Of a stretch of DNA of 64,000 nucleotides, positions 58,369 to 64,000 are shown piece after piece. The notes below the pieces were generated by a model. The model did no database searches. It saw only the letters and a list, made by a program, of their open reading frames with translations, and was not told the DNA's origin. A program made the position numbers and the translations under genes. Every line of letters starts with the position of its first letter. The stretch's first letter is position 1. Origin of the DNA: Caenorhabditis remanei (Eukaryota > Nematoda > Chromadorea > Rhabditida > Rhabditidae); assembly GCF_010183535.1 (NCBI RefSeq), contig NC_071331.1, forward strand, positions 10,850,001 through 10,914,000. Direction: 5' to 3'.

Positions 58369-58382
58369 GGGGGGGGGGGGGG
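58369..58382 (+). repeat. Poly-G tract (14 G)
   Basis: An uninterrupted run of 14 G bases. Such tracts can form G-quadruplexes, and in C. elegans long ones are deleted without the DOG-1 helicase. Confidence 0.9.
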
Positions 58383-58417
58383 AGGTGAAATGTGATGAAC
58401 AATAAAGTTTGTATATT

Positions 58418-58483
58418 AACAATCGGTGGATCAGGATAATAACATGAATACCATTTATTTATTTTTTCATACTAATGAAACAG
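58418..58483 (-). ncRNA. Candidate 21U-RNA (piRNA) locus
   Basis: CTGTTTCA on minus at 58483-58476. YRNT (TATT) gives a first U at 58438, offset exactly 45. Predicted 21-mer 58418-58438, intergenic. Confidence 0.5.
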
Positions 58484-60617
58484 CAAATCTATGGTTCTCA
58501 TATCTTTTCGATAGAAATCCTTCGCATTTTCAGATGTTCAAAAAAACTATGTTGTAAAAAGTTGAGGCATTTTGTCGGCTCAAAACCGACCAAAAAAGAA
58601 AAAAAAAGGGAAAATGCATGAAATTTGTGAGTTTTTATTGTTTTGCAACATGTCCGTTCTTTTTCTTCTTTTTTTCTTCTCTATTCTCCGGGACGTCTTC
58701 TCATAATATGCCCCGAGGCGGTCCGGGTGAAAATATCTGAAATAGGAGAGGCGGCGTGAAAAAAGTTTTTGTTTAGTGGGGGGACCACCCACCAAAACAC
58801 ATAGTTTTGATATAACTTCTGAAATTTCTCAGTTCCCTTCGGACTTCTTTCAAGAATCTACATTCCTTTCTTTTCTTTGCAAAGAATACTCAAATAAAAT
58901 CAAATAGTAGGAGGTCATGAGTAAACGAAAAAAAGAAGAAAAAACCGAAAATGAGATTTCCTGAAATTTCTCACTTTGTTGACATTGTTTCGATTTCATG
59001 TCTTATTCCCAGAAGTCACATGTATCCTATGATTTCTCTCCCTTATTTTATTATAGGGTTACTGTAGGTATCTCGATGGAGTTTGACCTTTTTCGAATTA
59101 GAGTTACAGTTTCAAGATTTTCATTTTTTAAATAGGGATTTGTTGGAATCAATCGATGGAGGAATCTAAAATCAGAAAATTTCACTATTTTTGTCTCTTT
59201 TGTTTCTAAAATAAACAAATTATTCCAGATAATGTTCTTGGACCTATATAATGCGGCTTTTATCTCACGTCTAGACTTATGAATTTAGTGAAACATGCTA
59301 TAAAGTTTATAGCTGAGAACACAGGAAACCTGGAATGGTGGTAGGTGACGTTCTCGCTTACCAAGACACTGAATATTCGGTCATCTTTCAGACCACGCCC
59401 ATCGACCAGATGAGGTTTTGCATTCCCACGCGTAATCATAGATTTTAATTCCCCTGAAGCAACTATCCACCAAACAACGATTCAATTCTATTCGAATTTA
59501 GAGCTCCAAAATCGATTGTTACTTGTAACAACTTTTCTGAAACAGAAAAATTACATATATTGTCCAAGCTCGAGTTATACTTGAACATTTTACTGTTTCC
59601 CGCCTCGTGTATCCTATTCTTGCCCATCGTTAAGTATTAGGGTTGACAGTCGGTCTACAAAAAAATTTTCGTTATGTAAATGTCATTGAAACCATTCACA
59701 ATTTTTTCACCTATTCCTGCGCGTATTGGTTTCAAAATACGCCACAATCTTTCAAATGTCGTCATTTTGTTTGTTGTTGTTTTGATCACTACTCTACCCA
59801 TTCATGCACTAATGTTCCCCGTTCTTTTGACAACTCAAACTCTTTCTTGTCTCCGGAAAGATGAAGCTTACCGTGTCCTTCTCTATCCAGGAAAAAAACA
59901 AGTAAAAAAGAAAAAAACCTTAGAGACGTTGTATTTTAATCTAGTTAATGTTCGAACAGACAATGCAACGTCAATGTCCTTTTTTGACTCTGTAATACCA
60001 TATCCGGGCGAAATTGAACAAAGCTACTGAATATCGGAAAAAGACAATAGAGAGATACCGAGCATATTTATTAAAAACCCTTTCCTTGTTTGATAATAGG
60101 TTACTGTAGGTTTTTAGCTTTCTCGAAATTTAATGTTTCAAGAGTTTTATCTTTAGTTTAAAAAAGTAATGATAACATCAACATTGATCGGTGCTATATT
60201 CAAAGTAGAACCTTTTTGAAATTAAGTGGCAGTGTACACTTTTCGCCTTATCATGAAATATTCTGACTATTTCAAAAAAGTCATAAGCGTAATCACCAAT
60301 TTTATCATTAGTCGTTTGGTCTATTTTCGTCTGAAAAGTTTTTTCCCTTCGAAAAAAGTTGTCAATATTTCCAACTACCTTTTTTTCACAGGCTCATGAG
60401 ATTTCGATTCATGCTACAACTATGATCTTACTATTAAAAAAATTTACTTTTTCAGCTTGGTTACAAAAATCTTATTAAGTTGACAGAACAATTTCATTGA
60501 TTACCTGAACCTTCATATCAATTTCACTTTGGATGCAATTTTAGCACAGTTTCATTAAATTGTATCCAATGTTTCAAAAGATCTTGAAATGTAGATCCCT
60601 TTTAGGATCACCTAATA

Positions 60618-60800
60618 TCATTATCAATATTTCGTCATTATCAATATTTCGATGCTCATTATCAATATTTCGATGCTCATTATCAATATTTCGATGCTCA
60701 TTATCAATATTTCGATGCTTTATCAATATTTCGATGCATTATCAATATTTCGATGCTCATTATCAATATTTCGATGCTCATTATCAATATTTCGATGCTG
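60618..60800 (+). repeat. 21-bp tandem repeats at the LINE 5' end
   Basis: Nine copies of a unit containing attatcaatatttcgatgct, mostly 21 bp apart (two copies are shorter). The array runs directly into LINE ORF1. The unit contains ATG, and the last copies are in frame with ORF1. Confidence 0.85.
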
Positions 60801-61580
60801 AAACACGGCCCCCCTAGCCTTAAAAGGGCTCTCACGGATTCTGATATTATCGACGGTTATGTTGCCTACGAAGACTACAGGAAGCTTTACGATCATGTCG
60901 TGAAACTGACCCACCAAATCAATGAACTTCAATCTAGCCTGATGGAATCCGCGTCCGCCAAAGTCAGCGAAAGGCTGACCGACACTTGTCCTATCCTTCC
61001 AGACCCATTTCCCATCGGACAGCCGGTTAGTTTAATTGTTCGCGACGATGTCTTCACTGATCCCTCCACGAATACCAAATCCTACGCTAACGCTGCTTTG
61101 AATGGTTTGGCTAAGCCTATCGATACACTTTCTATTGCTAAAGAGGCCGCTAAAATCATGGACAAGGCCACCCGGGCCGTTGTCGAGAGGATGCCAGATA
61201 ATAAAGAAGACCCTGATCAAGAGAAGTTAGACCTGGTTTTTTTCACAAAATTCAGTACCACTCACGGACTCCCGGTGCCTTCCGAAGCACATCGTCACTT
61301 TTCTAAGACCGCCTGTCGTCCACTGAAACTCCAGTTCGCTAACAACTCCGAGCGTGACAAATTTCTCCATGGTTTCTACAAAGTTAAAAACTCCGACCCG
61401 TCTCTCTCGTCTATCCATAACCGCCCACGAGCTCGGAGGGATCTCACTAAGGAGGAGCTGAAAAGACTTTACGAATCGAGAAAGTTCGTATACGACAACA
61501 ATCTGAAGGAAAAGTCTTCCAAGTATATCATGGTGGATATCGACTACAAGCTGAACCGTAACCCTCGCCCTTTTATCTAG
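60795..61580 (+). CDS. LINE ORF1 (CR1/Jockey type) RNA-binding protein
   Basis: 261 residues from ATG at 60795 (MLKHGPPSLKRALTDSDI) to TAG at 61580. The frame is also open upstream through ATGs in the tandem repeats at 60753 and 60774. A coiled-coil-like segment (YRKLYDHVVKLTHQINELQ) is followed by a variable linker. A C-terminal block then has FTKFSTTHGLPVPSEAHRHF, LKLQFANNSERDKFLHGF and RARRDLTKEELKRLYESRKF, the pattern of nematode CR1-type ORF1 proteins (RRM-like). The presumed role is chaperoning the element's RNA. Confidence 0.8.
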   Translation: MLKHGPPSLKRALTDSDIIDGYVAYEDYRKLYDHVVKLTHQINELQSSLMESASAKVSERLTDTCPILPDPFPIGQPVSLIVRDDVFTDPSTNTKSYANAALNGLAKPIDTLSIAKEAAKIMDKATRAVVERMPDNKEDPDQEKLDLVFFTKFSTTHGLPVPSEAHRHFSKTACRPLKLQFANNSERDKFLHGFYKVKNSDPSLSSIHNRPRARRDLTKEELKRLYESRKFVYDNNLKEKSSKYIMVDIDYKLNRNPRPFI

Positions 61581-64000
61581 ATGCCTGGTATCCTCCTTCT
61601 TCCCTTCTCTCTTCTCACAAGTTAGTTCCTTCATTTTCTTCTTCCATCTCTCCTTCTCACTCTTATCTGACTCCATCTTCCCCAATCATCCAATCCAGAC
61701 AGTCTGACATAAGCCTAGATGTTCTACTTTCCAATGTTCGCGGTGTCGCTTCCTTGTCTAAAATTTGCCTTATCATCGACTTCTTCCGATCTTCCAACCA
61801 CCACCTCTTAGCATTAACCGAAACCTTTCTTGATCAAACTGTATCATCTTCTCTCTTTACCTTTCCTGATATCAACATCGTTAGGTTTGACCGCGATCCC
61901 TCCCTTCATCATAAGTCTAGAGGAGGCGGAGTCGCAATTTTATCCAAAAGTAGTATCACAGTCTCTCCAATTGAAATTAATTCAGCAGTCCACTATCCTC
62001 TCCACAAGTCTGAAATTCTTTCCTGCAAGATTGCACCAGCCGCTGCTTCTTCTTCCAACTTCGCTCCATTTACTATATGCCTAGTTTATAGACCACCCGA
62101 TTCACGCACCCTTGAGTCGGAAGCTCTCTTTAATCACCTGAATACTTTCCTCCCTCTCAAATCTTGCCTCCTAATCGGGGATTTCAATTTTCCCGAAATA
62201 GTCTGGTCTCATAAATCTCATGCTCCTCACAACTTTCAGAGCTTTCTAGATTCCCGTGGGTTTGCTCAGCTCACAAACTTTCCTACTAGAATTGGCCCTA
62301 CTTCTTCCAACATTCTCGACCTCATCATCACATCCAACGATTTTCCCATCTATAAATTAGAATGTAGTCCACCTCTTCTCAATTCAGATCATCTCAGCGT
62401 TCATTGTGTATTCGGACCTCCCATTACAAACTCTAATACATCCAGACCTCCACCCGTTTGTCGCAATCGCCTTGACTACCGTAAATGCGATTTCAAAGCC
62501 TTAAACTCTTCACTGGCTTCTACTGACTGGGATCTTCTACTCAGCACCCTCCCCTCAGCATCTGACAAATATGATAAATTTATCTCAATCCTTTCTAATC
62601 TAATTTCCTCCCACACCCCCTTCATGTCTCCTGTCAAAACCCGCGGTCCTTCTAACCTTGCCAGGCAGCTCAAACGGGTACGCTCCTCATATTCTAAAGC
62701 TCTCAAACTACCCACTCCTCCCCCTGCTTTAATCCGTAAATTCCAAGCCCGAATCAAAAACATTCAGCATAGTATCAAACGTAAATTTTACCGCCGCGAA
62801 AATCATATCCTCGCCGCCCCCCACAGTAGGTCATCCCGTGCCTTGATAAACACACGGGTTAAAGGCAGGTCTGCAATCCCACATCTTTCCGTAGGCAACG
62901 AACTTATTACTTCAGATTCCGCTAAAGCTTCTATTTTCTCTTCTGAATTTCTGTCAAATTATAATTCCACCGTGCCTTCCTCTCCATCCTTTCCCATCAT
63001 CAATCCGTCATCTTCCCCTCATGCACTCCCACCCATAGACCTTTTCCCCCCATGGGTTATTGAGCAAGCTATCACCAAGATTCCCTCCAAATGTGGTTTC
63101 TCAGTTCATTTAGCCAACTACTACGTTATCAAACAATGCGCCACTACTCTTGCCTTACCCCTTTCCATAATATTTTCTGAGTCATTTAAATCTTCAATTG
63201 TCCCCAAAGCCTGGTTGCACGCCACTATTATACCCGTCTTCAAGAAAGGTAATCCCTCCGCACCTCAAAATTACCGTCCCATAAGTCTAACAGATCCCTT
63301 TGCACGCCTTTTTGAAAGAATAATCTGCCGTCAAATCAGATTGGACGTAGGTCACCAGTTTAGCGTTCACCAGCACGGGTTCCTTCCTCGTCGTTCTTGC
63401 CCCAGTTCTCTTGTTTACTCCACGTCCAACTACAAAAGGATTCTTAAAGATCACCAGACTGTTGACGTAGTTTTTTTCGATTTTTGGAAAGCATTTGACA
63501 AGGTAAACCACACTCTCTTACTCAAGAAACTTTACAGTTTTGGTATCCCCACCCAATACGTTTCCTGGTTCAAATCTTTCCTGAAGGATCGTACTTTCTC
63601 CGTCATGGTTAATGGTTCTTTGAATAGTAAAGTTTCCCCCATACCCTCTGGAGTTCCACAAGGTACAGTAGCCGGCCCTCTCCTCTTTCTAGTTTTTTTA
63701 AACGATCTCCTGCTTTCTCTTCCTCCCAGCTTACACTTTGCAGCTTTTGCGGATGATATCAAGCTCTACTCTCACGACCCTATTCTTTTGCAAACCGGTA
63801 TCGATACTGTATCCAAATGGGCCTCCTCCAACTCTCTCCCTCTTGCTCATACTAAAACTACTCTTCTACGGCTCGGTTCCAAAAACCCGGGTCATCTTTA
63901 TAACATAGACTCCATCCCCATCACCGAATCTTCAGCAGTACGGGATTTAGGATTGTTAACAGATTCACACTTGAAATTTGATAGCCATATCGCCAAATCT
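61577..64000 (+). CDS. LINE ORF2: AP endonuclease and reverse transcriptase, partial
   Basis: A frame open without a stop from ORF1's end to the window edge, in the -1 frame relative to ORF1. No ATG near the start, so it may be translated by reinitiation or frameshift. Endonuclease motifs appear in order: LLSNVRG, LALTETFL, GGGVAIL, VYRPPDS, LIGDFNFP, and NSDHLSVHC. RT motifs follow: ATIIPVFKKGNPSAPQNYRP, FFDFWKAFDKV, SGVPQGTVAGPLLF and the catalytic AAFADDIKLY (about 63738). Every active-site motif I could check is intact. The 3' part continues beyond 64000. Confidence 0.9.

Larger units (their letters stand above)
56381..60617. other. Gene-free interval before the LINE
   Basis: 4.2 kb with no credible gene. 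It contains a 14-base G run at 58369-58382, a purine/pyrimidine-rich stretch at 56490-56700, and CTGTTTCA motifs on the minus strand at 58476 and 59538. Open frames are short and featureless. Confidence 0.5.
60618..64000 (+). mobile_element. Non-LTR retrotransposon (CR1/Jockey-like), 3' end beyond window
   Basis: The 5' tandem array, ORF1 and an open ORF2 with endonuclease and RT are all present and undamaged up to the window edge. It appears full length at the 5' end, which is unusual for LINEs, so it may be recent and active. Confidence 0.85.

Noticed and set aside
60618..60800. CRISPR-like regular repeats
   Set aside because: Units are directly adjacent with no spacers, in a nematode LINE 5' end. 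It is an ordinary tandem array.

Overview
This is nematode DNA, almost certainly Caenorhabditis. Coding exons are split by many 40-60 bp introns with GTAAGT/GTGAGT donors and TTTTCAG acceptors. The gene families are srz and str chemoreceptors, a C-type lectin with a PAN-type domain, ZYG-11-like LRR proteins and a pes-1-like forkhead gene. The intergenic DNA is AT-rich and full of small DNA transposons. The species cannot be named from this window. All coordinates come from reading by eye, with no alignment or database search.

Layout. 1-7.9 kb: two ZYG-11-like genes on the minus strand (the first runs off the left edge) flank an intact srz chemoreceptor gene. 8.3-14.3 kb: a tRNA-like GC-rich island, an srz pseudogene, a probably broken srz gene, and a hAT-like foldback element inserted just upstream of that gene. 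14.6-16.1 kb: a decayed PIF1/Helitron-type helicase fragment. 16.5-30.1 kb: one 13.6-kb Pao/BEL LTR retrotransposon on the minus strand with nearly identical 808-bp LTRs and a 5-bp target duplication. It carries gag and protease-RT-RNase H-integrase, plus an extra spliced gag-like gene upstream of gag. 30.6-33.6 kb: an intact srz gene and a C-type lectin gene, both minus. 34.6-39.1 kb: an intact str chemoreceptor gene with a 1.36-kb first intron, followed by a tandem duplication of its last exon and 3' flank. 42.2-49.3 kb: a pes-1-like forkhead gene whose 5.4-kb first intron holds a mariner-type element and a 2-kb palindrome. 49.3-60.6 kb: no gene seen, but repeats and a second 2.16-kb palindrome. 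60.6-64 kb: the 5' end and both ORFs of a CR1/Jockey-type LINE that runs off the right edge.

The most striking signal is not a gene. The octamer CTGTTTCA, the core of the promoter motif of C. elegans 21U-RNA (piRNA) genes, occurs 18 times on the two strands. Fifteen copies lie between 32 and 60 kb, where base composition predicts about one. All lie outside coding exons. Downstream of 13 of the 18 there is a YRNT start signal at 44-48 nt, and in six of these the T is at exactly +45. I read this as a 21U-RNA cluster spread through introns and intergenic DNA around pes-1, which in C. elegans lies on the piRNA-rich chromosome IV (from memory).

The srz loci share a second signal. An E-box (WWYCACSTGYY) lies 60-120 bp before the start codon in each, and in one locus the hAT-like insertion has pushed it about 770 bp further away.
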